This document shows, one piece after another, positions 7,522-13,413 of a stretch of 14,531 nucleotides of DNA; positions within the stretch are counted from its first letter, which is position 1; each line of letters starts with the position of its first letter. This DNA is from JBBTQE01 sp038065775. Lineage in GTDB: Bacteria > Patescibacteriota > Patescibacteriia > Magasanikbacterales > GWA2-37-8. The stretch covers positions 1 through 14,531 of the forward strand of contig JBBTQE010000029.1 of the NCBI GenBank assembly GCA_038065775.1, written 5' to 3'. The notes under the pieces were generated by a model. It saw only the letters and a program-made list of their open reading frames with translations. It had not been told where the DNA came from and made no database searches. A program made the translations under genes and the position numbers.

Positions 7522-7965
7522 TTAAATTTCTTTTGGTTTTGATCTTAACGCGAGCAAATAAATTATGAGTCCGGACGCGATCATAATATCCGCGAAATTA
7601 ACAACGCCGGTCAGAACGCGAAAATAATCAATAACATGTTTGTAAATCAGGCGATCGGCCAAGTTGGAGACCGCGCCAGCAAGCATAGCCGTCCATGCCA
7701 GCAGTATTGTCGGCCGGTTTTTTAGATTTTTTATCAGAAGATACGCGATTAAAATAATCATTGGCATGGTAAAAGCAATAATTAATGTGTTAGACAGCGG
7801 CAGACTGAATGCGATGCCTGAATTAAAATATAATTCCCAGCCAAAGTATTTATTTGCCAGTCTTGGTTCAGCCCAAGTATTAACTGCCAACCATTTTAGC
7901 AGTTGGTCTAAGAATAAAAAAAATCCGCCAGCAACGATTATCGTCCAGCGGACTTTTGAAGACAT
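7522..7965 (-). CDS. lspA: Lipoprotein signal peptidase (signal peptidase II)
   Basis: A membrane aspartyl protease that cuts the signal peptide of diacylglyceryl-modified prolipoproteins. Counted from ATG at 7965 (147 residues), the hydrophobic segments lie at about 8-27, 58-79, 86-103 and 122-141, the usual four. The motifs fit: FLFLDQLLKW (Asp20), FNSGIAFS (48-54), and the two catalytic Asp in AVSNLADR (Asp104) and VVNFADI (Asp126). An in-frame TTG at 7974 would add three residues; I prefer the ATG, as neither has a ribosome site. It lies between the DksA-like gene (13 nt upstream) and comM (2 nt downstream). Lipoprotein processing implies lipoproteins elsewhere in the genome; no lipobox protein is seen here. 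Confidence 0.95.
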   Translation of the reverse strand: MSSKVRWTIIVAGGFFLFLDQLLKWLAVNTWAEPRLANKYFGWELYFNSGIAFSLPLSNTLIIAFTMPMIILIAYLLIKNLKNRPTILLAWTAMLAGAVSNLADRLIYKHVIDYFRVLTGVVNFADIMIASGLIIYLLALRSKPKEI

Positions 7966-7978
7966 AACAAACAAATGA

Positions 7979-8374
7979 TTAAGCTTCTTGCGTAATGGCC
8001 TTTTTACAGGTCATGCACGAACTTGACGTCGGTCTTGCCAGCAATCGTCTTTCTTCAATTGGATTATTGCAGTATTTGCATACTCCGTATTTTCCAATTT
8101 CTAATCTTTCCAAAGACTGATTTACATCACGCAGTGATTTTTCCAGATTTTCTTCCAAAGACAAATTAACCACATAATCCGCGACTTCTGCCGCATTTTC
8201 ATCTTCTTTATCTCCATAATCGGGGAAAGTGCTGTCATAATCGTCCGCTTCTGCCGGATTTTTTTTTGCGAATTTTGAAAGCTCTGTTTCCAGTTTTGTT
8301 TTTTCCGCCAAAAGCATGATCTTAACTTTTTCTAAAAATTCTGCGTTAAATTTTATGTTTGTATCTTTAGGCAT
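7979..8374 (-). CDS. DksA/TraR-family C4 zinc-finger protein
   Basis: A 131-residue protein of the family whose members bind the RNA polymerase secondary channel and alter initiation, often with ppGpp. Residues 10-40 and 67-92 form two helices of a coiled coil. Between them lies an acidic loop (DDYDSTFPDYGDKEDEN), where DksA carries its functional Asp residues. The C-terminal zinc finger is CKYC (Cys99, 102), a 17-residue loop, then CMTC (Cys120, 123). Length and layout fit short DksA/TraR proteins. I chose ATG at 8374 because the longer frame would run through the -10 box at 8418-8423 and into the terminator at 8525-8570. It is the first gene of the operon with lspA and comM. No Shine-Dalgarno site is visible. 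Whether it acts like true DksA is not shown. Confidence 0.9.
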   Translation of the reverse strand: MPKDTNIKFNAEFLEKVKIMLLAEKTKLETELSKFAKKNPAEADDYDSTFPDYGDKEDENAAEVADYVVNLSLEENLEKSLRDVNQSLERLEIGKYGVCKYCNNPIEERRLLARPTSSSCMTCKKAITQEA

Positions 8375-8417
8375 ATATTTTATGTTGCGAAATCGACGCT
8401 CGTCTCGCTTACTTATA

Positions 8418-8423
8418 ATTATA
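8418..8423 (-). promoter_or_regulatory. -10 box of the dksA-like/lspA/comM operon
   Basis: Minus strand: perfect TATAAT (8423-8418) about 44 nt before the start codon. The expected -35 position is T-rich (TTTTCT) and does not match consensus, so this may be a weak or activated promoter. Confidence 0.5.
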
Positions 8424-8524
8424 ACCCACTGATTAAAAAAAGAAAAGCAGCCAATTGACTGTTTAAATAATATATCATGTTTTTGTTGGTCGGTCAAATG
8501 AGGTTGGGGTTGAAGCCCTATAAA

Positions 8525-8570
8525 ACACAAAAACTCCTGATCTAGGAGCTTTTTTGAGAAGTTTTTGTGT
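8525..8570 (-). terminator. Intrinsic terminator at the end of the structured RNA, probably bidirectional
   Basis: Stem CTCCT (8534-8538) with AGGAG (8544-8548) around a 5-nt loop. Read on the minus strand it is followed by TTTTTGTGTTTT. On the plus strand it is followed by CTTTTTT. An outer inverted repeat, ACACAAAAACT (8525-8535) and AGTTTTTGTGT (8560-8570), can form instead, so two pairings compete. Confidence 0.75.
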
Positions 8571-8891
8571 CTTAAGGCGACTGTGGCCCGATTCAAAGTG
8601 ATATAAGGCTAGTCGCCTTGGATACTGCCGGGCGAACTTGTTTCCCCTCGCGGGGAGACGAGCTACCAGCCGTGGCAGCAAGATTTTGGCCCTAAGACCG
8701 CTTATGTGGGCGGAGCCCCGTACCGAAGGGACCTGGAAAGGTATTCGGCATAATTGGGGTCACCCGAGAAGAAGTTGGGCTCGCTTTTGCTTTCTATTTT
8801 ATGTAGAGCAAAGGTCTGCCTGACTTTATTGCGCAGTATTTAGGGTTATGTCCCGAAAAACGGGACTGAATGAGTAGAATGAGCTACTACA
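8530..8891 (-). ncRNA. Candidate structured non-coding RNA of about 360 nt, class unknown
   Basis: A strong promoter at 8926-8898 points into a gene-free, G+C-richer stretch that ends in an intrinsic terminator. Between them lie many local stems: 8850-8855 with 8861-8866 (GTCCCG, 5-nt loop); a TTTGC plus TCTA stem near 8786-8812; CCCC/GGGG (8716-8719, 8756-8759) enclosing CCGAA/TTCGG and ACCT/AGGT; 8662-8668 with 8673-8679; 8640-8647 with 8652-8659; and a 9-bp stem joining 8574-8582 and 8611-8619. One stem keeps all pairs through G.U only on the minus strand; another fits the plus strand better, so strand rests on the promoter. I looked for the hallmarks of tmRNA (TTCGAC 5' end, CCA end, tag ORF), RNase P (GAGGAAAGTC, ACAGAA), SRP (GGAAG/AGCAG) and 6S, and found none. 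No convincing ORF lies inside. Confidence 0.55.
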
Positions 8892-8897
8892 TAATAT

Positions 8898-8926
8898 ATA
8901 ATATCACGGATTTAGCCATCTGTCAA
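8898..8926 (-). promoter_or_regulatory. Strong promoter of the structured RNA
   Basis: Minus strand: perfect -35 TTGACA (8926-8921), 17-bp spacer, -10 TATTAT (8903-8898) preceded by TGA (extended -10). Transcription should start near 8891. The palindromic site at 8931-8954 lies only 4 bp upstream of the -35 box, a typical place for an activator or for a repressor that blocks polymerase. Confidence 0.82.
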
Positions 8927-8930
8927 GCGA

Positions 8931-8954
8931 TTTGTATACACTTGTCTATACAAA
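8931..8954. repeat. Palindromic operator-like site 1
   Basis: Arms TTTGTATA (8931-8938) and TATACAAA (8947-8954) around an 8-nt centre. The right part contains TTGTCTATACAA, which fits the published HutC-subfamily GntR operator pattern GTMTAKAC. A 23-nt exact inverted copy lies at 9033-9055, 101 bp away centre to centre. Confidence 0.75.
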
Positions 8955-8990
8955 CATAGAATTGCTTAAATTAGCCGAATTTTAAAAAAT

Positions 8991-9031
8991 TTATCCCCTT
9001 TTGTGTAAAGTTATGCCCAGACTTATCCACA
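8991..9031 (+). promoter_or_regulatory. Cluster of DnaA-box-like 9-mers
   Basis: TTATCCACA at 9023-9031 is a perfect match to the DnaA box TTATNCACA. TTATGCCCA at 9011-9019 has one mismatch and TTATCCCCT at 8991-8999 has two. All three point the same way. An A+T-rich stretch (8955-8990) lies beside them. The cluster is flanked by the two palindromic sites. It may bind DnaA; an origin is not shown. Confidence 0.4.
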
Positions 9032-9055
9032 GTTGTATAGACAAGTGTATACAAA
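9032..9055. repeat. Palindromic operator-like site 2 (inverted copy of site 1)
   Basis: Positions 9033-9055 are the exact reverse complement of 8931-8953. The core TTGTATAGACAA fits GTMTAKAC. The site directly abuts the perfect DnaA box ending at 9031 and lies about 80 bp before the small ORF. A degenerate third relative starts at 9078 (GTTGTCCAG, then GTGTATATAAG). Confidence 0.75.
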
Positions 9056-9078
9056 CAGGTAAAAGATTGTAACCATAG

Positions 9079-9110
9079 TTGTCCAGTAGGTGTATATAAG
9101 TTTTGGACAA
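9079..9110. promoter_or_regulatory. Inverted repeat upstream of the small ORF
   Basis: TTGTCCA (9079-9085) and TGGACAA (9104-9110) form perfect 7-bp arms around 18 bp. The spacer holds TGTATATAAG, a possible -10 region, so this could be an operator over the promoter of the small ORF. No convincing -35 box was found. Confidence 0.35.
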
Positions 9111-9137
9111 AGCAATCATAAGGGAGGGATGCAAAGC

Positions 9138-9416
9138 ATGGGCGAGGAAAGGTGTCAGTACGGCAATGTTCTGCTGGTGCTGGAGGATCTTCGATTTGCC
9201 GATCCAGGCAAGAGGTACTTCCGAGCGCGTGGCAGTCACATCGTGGACGTGGTGTCTACTCCTTTGGCCGGACTTATCCGGCTCTCTGGGTGCCACCCGT
9301 ATCACAATGTGGCCATCGCCACCAAGGTGATAAATCCGTCGAGTGCGGATGAGAAAGTGCTGATGATGACACCTCAGGAGGCGGTCAAGAAGCTGGGGCT
9401 AATCTACCAGCTGTAA
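9138..9416 (+). CDS. Hypothetical 92-residue protein with atypical codon use
   Basis: I do not recognise this protein. It has no signal peptide or membrane segment, three scattered Cys/His-containing stretches (RGSHIVD, GCHPYHN), alternating hydrophobic residues at 8-18 and 56-66 that suggest strands, and an amphipathic C-terminal helix (PQEAVKKLGLIY). The ATG at 9138 is chosen because a perfect GGAGG (9123-9127) lies 10 nt before it; an in-frame ATG at 9129 is too close to that site. Codons end mostly in G or C (CTG, GTG, GCC, ATC, AAG), unlike the neighbours, which favour A/T endings and often lack ribosome sites. A strong terminator follows. Together these suggest a real gene, possibly acquired. 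It is divergent from the structured RNA and shares its control region with the palindromic and DnaA-like sites. Confidence 0.6.
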   Translation: MGEERCQYGNVLLVLEDLRFADPGKRYFRARGSHIVDVVSTPLAGLIRLSGCHPYHNVAIATKVINPSSADEKVLMMTPQEAVKKLGLIYQL

Positions 9417-9431
9417 CCCATGCCCGTCCGT

Positions 9432-9480
9432 GGGGCGTTGCGCGTACGCGTGGCGCCCTGTTTTCATTTTTGTTTGTTTT
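9432..9480 (+). terminator. Intrinsic terminator of the small ORF
   Basis: Positions 9433-9458 form a hairpin of 10 or more bp (GGGCGTTGCG arm with CGTGGCGCCC). Its three G.U pairs become A.C mismatches on the other strand, so it is built for plus-strand RNA. It is followed by TGTTTTCATTTTTGTTTGTTTT. The T-tract runs into the -35 box of the next promoter. Confidence 0.85.
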
Positions 9481-9507
9481 GTGAATAAAGCAAATTTTTG
9501 GTATAAT
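9479..9507 (+). promoter_or_regulatory. Promoter of the hydrolase/LTD operon
   Basis: -35 TTGTGA (9479-9484), 17-bp spacer, perfect -10 TATAAT (9502-9507) preceded by TGG (extended -10). Expected start near 9514, giving a leader of about 37 nt without a Shine-Dalgarno site before ATG at 9551. Confidence 0.8.
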
Positions 9508-9550
9508 GAGTTCAATCAGCATAATTTTTTCGGCATCAATATAAAAATTT

Positions 9551-10177
9551 ATGAAAAAGGGGGGCAAAAAATATATTTCCCTTCCACTTGAGAGGTGGAG
9601 AGGAATTTTGCCAAATTTATTTGAGGCGGATATTATTTTGGTGCACACCCGCGGAAATTTTATCAGGTATTTGATCAGAAAACTCACAAATAGCTATTGG
9701 GACCATGTGGCAATGGTTTTATTCCCCAAGGATTACAGCAGAGGAAGACATTATAATCAAATTGTTGAGGCGGTTTATCCGCGCGGTATTGAGATACATA
9801 AGCTGGATAAATATTTTAAAGACCCGGATCGATATGATGTTGGCATTAAGCGAATTCCGCAACTTGACGACCAAACCAGGACAAGAGTGGTGCAGTTCAT
9901 GCTCATGAATGTTGATGCGCCATACTATAAAGGCTCGGTGGTTCGGTTTATTTTGGCTTTTTTATTTAAAAAATTCAGCGCTAAATTTTTGATGAAGCAA
10001 AGATTTTGCAGTAGCAGTTTTGTCCAAAAATCTTATTATGACGCGGTAAATTGGGAACAGAAAAACAGGATGATTTTTAGGAATGATTTTATTTCTTCAA
10101 TGGAATTGCATATTACGACGCCGGCCGATATTGCCAAAAGTAATAACGCGAAGTGGATATACAATAAGAAGGTGTGA
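9551..10177 (+). CDS. Permuted papain-like cysteine hydrolase (YiiX/YaeF type), paralog 1
   Basis: A 208-residue member of the circularly permuted NlpC/P60-like superfamily (DUF830, peptidase C92 type), where the His comes before the Cys. Seen here: ADIILVHTRG, SYWDHVAMV with likely catalytic His52, VEAVYPRGIEIH (Glu73), YDVGIKRIP, NVDAPY, a hydrophobic stretch (130-141), and FCSSSFVQ with likely nucleophile Cys153. It ends with TTPADIAKSNNAKWIYN. There is no signal peptide, so it is probably cytoplasmic or peripheral to the membrane. Relatives may act on peptides, amides or lipid acyl groups; the substrate is not predictable. First gene of the operon: the next gene is a paralog 4 nt downstream, then a large secreted protein. 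Confidence 0.85.
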   Translation: MKKGGKKYISLPLERWRGILPNLFEADIILVHTRGNFIRYLIRKLTNSYWDHVAMVLFPKDYSRGRHYNQIVEAVYPRGIEIHKLDKYFKDPDRYDVGIKRIPQLDDQTRTRVVQFMLMNVDAPYYKGSVVRFILAFLFKKFSAKFLMKQRFCSSSFVQKSYYDAVNWEQKNRMIFRNDFISSMELHITTPADIAKSNNAKWIYNKKV

Positions 10178-10181
10178 GTTT

Positions 10182-10811
10182 GTGAAAAATTCGGATCGTA
10201 AAATTGAGCTGTGGAAAAAAGTTGAGCCAAAATTGCAAGTCGCGGATCTGATTTTGGTTAAAGAAAAGTCGTTGTTGTCAAAAACAATCAGAAGCGTGAC
10301 GAAAAGTTATTGGAGTCATATTGTGATTGTTTTATCGGTTCCGCAAAAGGATACTATTTTTAGCAATGTTTTAGTCGTGGGCGCCGAGCCGCATGGGATT
10401 GAAGTTCATAGAATTCAAAAATATACGAGAGACTTTGAATTTTATGATTTGGGAGTTAAGAGGGTGCCCGGGTTATCGGAAGAGATAAAGGAAAAAGTTT
10501 TGTCATATATTTTGAACAACGTGGATATTCCTTATGATTACGCGAGATTGTTAGGGTTTTTGTTTAGATATTTCGGGCATAAAATATTTCTTAAGGGCAA
10601 TAAGCATTTAATGAACTCTTTGATAAATAAGGATGCGTTTATCTGCAGTTCTTTTATACAAAGGGCGTTTTACGAAACAATGTCAAAAGAAAAGCGCGAT
10701 GCCATTATTTTTGGCAATAACAGGGAGTCAAAATTTTATTTGGAGGAAATAACTCCGGCCGATGTCGCCCGCAGTAAAAATTCTAAGTGGATATTTAATC
10801 CGCATAATTAA
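10182..10811 (+). CDS. Permuted papain-like cysteine hydrolase (YiiX/YaeF type), paralog 2
   Basis: A 209-residue paralog of the preceding gene. Shared blocks in order: ADLILVKEKS, SYWSHIVIV (His46), GAEPHGIEVH (Glu69), YDLGVKRVP, NNVDIPY, FICSSFIQ (Cys155), and ITPADVARSKNSKWIFN. The likely catalytic residues are retained in both copies, so neither looks dead. I chose the GTG at 10182: AAGGTG lies 7 nt before it, it gives the same length as the paralog, and it follows the upstream stop by 4 nt. A longer frame starting at 10083 would overlap gene 1 and add residues without counterpart in paralog 1. A tandem duplication followed by considerable divergence is the simplest origin. No signal peptide. 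Confidence 0.85.
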   Translation: MKNSDRKIELWKKVEPKLQVADLILVKEKSLLSKTIRSVTKSYWSHIVIVLSVPQKDTIFSNVLVVGAEPHGIEVHRIQKYTRDFEFYDLGVKRVPGLSEEIKEKVLSYILNNVDIPYDYARLLGFLFRYFGHKIFLKGNKHLMNSLINKDAFICSSFIQRAFYETMSKEKRDAIIFGNNRESKFYLEEITPADVARSKNSKWIFNPHN

Positions 10812-10817
10812 AAAAAG

Positions 10818-13358
10818 ATGAAAAATAAAGTCGTTTTATTATTGCTTTTTAGCAGTTTTTTTATTTTTGGGAACGCGCGGGCGGCCAATATGGATATAAT
10901 TGTGAGCGAGGTTGGCGCATATGAGGCATCTGGCCACGAATGGGTGGAAATTTTTAATAAAGGAAGCGAATCGGTCGATTTGACTGGCTGGAAATTTTGG
11001 GAAAACAATACCAATCATGGGCTGTCCGTAAGTACAACAGATGCGATTCTGGCGCCGGGTGAATACGCTGTAATTGTGCAGGATGTTGGCCAGTTTATTT
11101 TGGACTATCCGAATTTTGTTGGCTCAATCTTTGATTCTTCGTGGAGCAGTTTGAATGAAAGCGGAGAGGAAATAGGCTTGAAGGATGCTGGAGGAAACTT
11201 TTTAGAAAAATTTATATATATTTCCGCGCCGAATTTTTCATTACAAAGGCGTGACGCGAATTCGGCGGATTACACAAGCGCCAATTGGGCTGAACACGCG
11301 AGCGGAAACTCGGTTGGATTTACAAATGTTTTTGAAAATTCTACGCAAGAGCAAACCACTACGACGCCATCAACTCCGCCCGCATCGCAAACCGGCGGCG
11401 GGTCTGCGCCTCAAATTATTTTAGAATTGCCGGTTCAAAATTTATCGCCAATAAAAATAAATGAATTTGTTTCCGATCCCGAATCGGGCAATGAATGGAT
11501 TGAACTTTATAACACATCGGTTTCATCTTTTGATCTCGCGGGAACGGTGATTTGCGACAACCGCAACACAACTTCCACTTGTAAAAAAATTTCCGGCGCG
11601 GTTGGGCCGAACGGTTGGTTATTTGTTGATTTGCAGACAAAGAGTTTTTTGAATAATTCCGGCGACAGCGTGATTTTTAAAGACGCGCAAGGAAGTGTGA
11701 TTGACAGAATAGATTACGCGGATGAATTGATTCCCGATGAAGGGCAGTCGCTCGCGCGAAAAATGGACGGAGCTGATTCGGACAGCGACAGCGATTGGGT
11801 CGTTACCAACAAAATCACTCCGGGCGCGGCAAATATAATTCAAGAAGAAAGCAAGGCGGATGAGCCGTCTGAAAAAGCGGAAAATGCCACAACAACAGTA
11901 AAAACAAAATCAGTATTTATCTGGAAAATTGACGCGCCGTCAAGCGCGGCGCCGAACGAAGTCATAAAATTCAACGTTGAAGAAACGGCTGACCCGCGCG
12001 GAGGCCTGATATTTTTTTCATGGGATTTGGGCGATGGCAAGAAAATTTACGGAAGCGAAGCGAGCGGGAGTTTCGCGACATCGGGCGTTTTTGACGTAAT
12101 TATTTTTGCCACAAGCACAAGCGGGTATAGCGAGCAAAAAACAATCCAGATTACAGTCGGCAACGGTTTGAGTTTGAATGCCGACATTGTGATTTCAGAG
12201 GTTTTTCCCAATCCTGACGGCGATGACGCGGGCGAGTTTATTGAATTAAAAAATAATTCCGCGTCGCATGTAAATTTGTCCGGCTGGTTTTTACGCGTTA
12301 AAGATAAAAAATATATTTTTCCTGAAAACACGATTATTCCGCCAGCCGGTTTTTTAGTTTTCTATAAATCAGTAACAAAATTCAGTTTGTTAAACACAAG
12401 CGGAAAAATTGAATTGTTAAATAAAGATAAGTCGCTTGTTGATTTGATAAAATACGACAAGCCCCAGGAGGGCAAAAGTTATGGATTGATAAACGGCGAA
12501 TGGAAGTGGATAAATGGGACGCCTGGCAAAGAAAATTCGAGCGCGGCCGCGAGTGTCAAAAAAGAAGAGGCGAAAAAAGCGGCGGCTAAAAAAACATCCG
12601 CGAAAATATACAAATTTGTGAATTCAATTGAAGCGGCGCGAGGGGCGGAAAAAGGAACATCGGCCAGAGTGAGGGGGGTGGTTTCAGTTTTGCCGGGAAA
12701 TTTGGGAGTTCAATATTTATATATTCAAAACAACGGCGTGGGCATTCAAATTTTTCAAAGCAAAAAAGACTTTCCGGCTTTGAACGTCGGGGATTATGTT
12801 GAAGTTGACGGAAAAGTTTCAATCGCGAACGGGGCAAAGAGAATAAACATAAAAAATAAGAGCGCGATAGATATTTTGGCAACGCGAAAAATCGTGAGCA
12901 CGACGGCGTTGTCTTTAGACGAGTTGGATGAGGGGCTTGTCGGGACATTGGTAAAAATTTCCGGGGAAATAACGGAAATAAAAAATAATTTTATGTATGT
13001 TGATGACGGGGCGGATGAAGCGGTCGTCTATTTTAAAAAAGGCGCGAAAATAAACAAGAAAAAATTTCAGGAAGGCGAGAATGTGGAGATTGTCGGCGTA
13101 CTGGAGCAGGCGAAGACCGGCTTGCAGGTCTGGCCAAGGTCGCAAAATGATTTAATTTCACTCGGGCCGTCGGAAGATTTGCTAAAAAAACAAGCGGTGA
13201 TTAACGCGAAAAGCGAAGGCGACACTGCGGAAAAATATTTGACCGCCACTGCCGGCGGAGTCACTACTTTGCTTTTGGGATTTTTTATGAGGGCGCGCGG
13301 CGCGCTTGTTGTCGGCGGGCTTAAAAAAATTGCTGGCATCTTCATCAAAAAAGGATAG
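10818..13358 (+). CDS. Secreted multidomain protein: LTD-LTD-PKD-LTD-OB fold
   Basis: An 846-residue exported protein. The signal peptide is 1-22 (basic MKNK, hydrophobic core, NARA-A cleavage motif). Lamin-tail domain 1 covers about 25-165 (IIVSEVGAYE, EWVEIFNKG, LTGWKFW). A Thr/Pro/Gly linker runs 176-198. LTD 2 covers 211-340 (KINEFVSDP, NEWIELYN). A PKD-like domain covers 370-447 (FFSWDLGDG). LTD 3 covers 455-570 (IVISEVFPNPDGDD, EFIELKNN, LSGWFL). A Lys/Ala linker runs 579-597. An OB-fold region covers about 600-782 with two half-similar parts (ARVRGVVSVLPG, YLYIQNNG; then LVKISGEITEI, FMYVDDG). A hydrophobic stretch lies at 807-824, ending in a basic tail that may anchor it. Such proteins are common in CPR genomes. 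Surface adhesion or nucleic-acid binding is inferred only. It starts 6 nt after the upstream gene. Confidence 0.9.
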   Translation: MKNKVVLLLLFSSFFIFGNARAANMDIIVSEVGAYEASGHEWVEIFNKGSESVDLTGWKFWENNTNHGLSVSTTDAILAPGEYAVIVQDVGQFILDYPNFVGSIFDSSWSSLNESGEEIGLKDAGGNFLEKFIYISAPNFSLQRRDANSADYTSANWAEHASGNSVGFTNVFENSTQEQTTTTPSTPPASQTGGGSAPQIILELPVQNLSPIKINEFVSDPESGNEWIELYNTSVSSFDLAGTVICDNRNTTSTCKKISGAVGPNGWLFVDLQTKSFLNNSGDSVIFKDAQGSVIDRIDYADELIPDEGQSLARKMDGADSDSDSDWVVTNKITPGAANIIQEESKADEPSEKAENATTTVKTKSVFIWKIDAPSSAAPNEVIKFNVEETADPRGGLIFFSWDLGDGKKIYGSEASGSFATSGVFDVIIFATSTSGYSEQKTIQITVGNGLSLNADIVISEVFPNPDGDDAGEFIELKNNSASHVNLSGWFLRVKDKKYIFPENTIIPPAGFLVFYKSVTKFSLLNTSGKIELLNKDKSLVDLIKYDKPQEGKSYGLINGEWKWINGTPGKENSSAAASVKKEEAKKAAAKKTSAKIYKFVNSIEAARGAEKGTSARVRGVVSVLPGNLGVQYLYIQNNGVGIQIFQSKKDFPALNVGDYVEVDGKVSIANGAKRINIKNKSAIDILATRKIVSTTALSLDELDEGLVGTLVKISGEITEIKNNFMYVDDGADEAVVYFKKGAKINKKKFQEGENVEIVGVLEQAKTGLQVWPRSQNDLISLGPSEDLLKKQAVINAKSEGDTAEKYLTATAGGVTTLLLGFFMRARGALVVGGLKKIAGIFIKKG

Positions 13359-13361
13359 AGG

Positions 13362-13390
13362 TTTACAATTGACCGGCAATTGTTTAAGAT
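13362..13390 (+). promoter_or_regulatory. Possible apt promoter with a palindrome in its spacer
   Basis: -35-like TTTACA (13362-13367), 17-bp spacer, -10-like TAAGAT (13385-13390), about 24 bp before ATG. A perfect 7-bp inverted repeat, ACAATTG (13365-13371) and CAATTGT (13377-13383), lies across it. It could be an operator, or a weak hairpin ending the upstream transcript. Confidence 0.45.
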
Positions 13391-13413
13391 TGAGAAGTAA
13401 TTAATTCGAAAAT

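Noticed and set aside
8375..8596. N-terminal extension of the DksA-like protein to 205 residues
   Set aside because: The extra part reads through the -10 box at 8418-8423 and the terminator at 8525-8570. The shorter form already has the full family layout.
8638..8823. 61-codon plus-strand ORF inside the RNA region
   Set aside because: It lies opposite the promoter-driven RNA, is rich in Arg and Gly from G+C-rich stems, and has no ribosome site.
8530..8891. tmRNA, RNase P RNA, SRP RNA or 6S RNA
   Set aside because: The size fits tmRNA or RNase P, but I could not find the conserved sequences of any of them on either strand by eye. A covariance-model search would decide.
8931..9055. CRISPR array or plasmid iterons
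   Set aside because: There are only two exact copies, in inverted orientation, with no regular spacers, no cas genes and no replication initiator gene in the window.
9385..9687. 100-codon minus-strand ORF
   Set aside because: It runs antisense through a strong terminator and the start of the first hydrolase, with no promoter or ribosome site.
10083..10181. Earlier start for the second hydrolase
   Set aside because: It would overlap paralog 1 by about 95 nt and add residues absent from paralog 1. The GTG at 10182 has a ribosome site and gives matching length.
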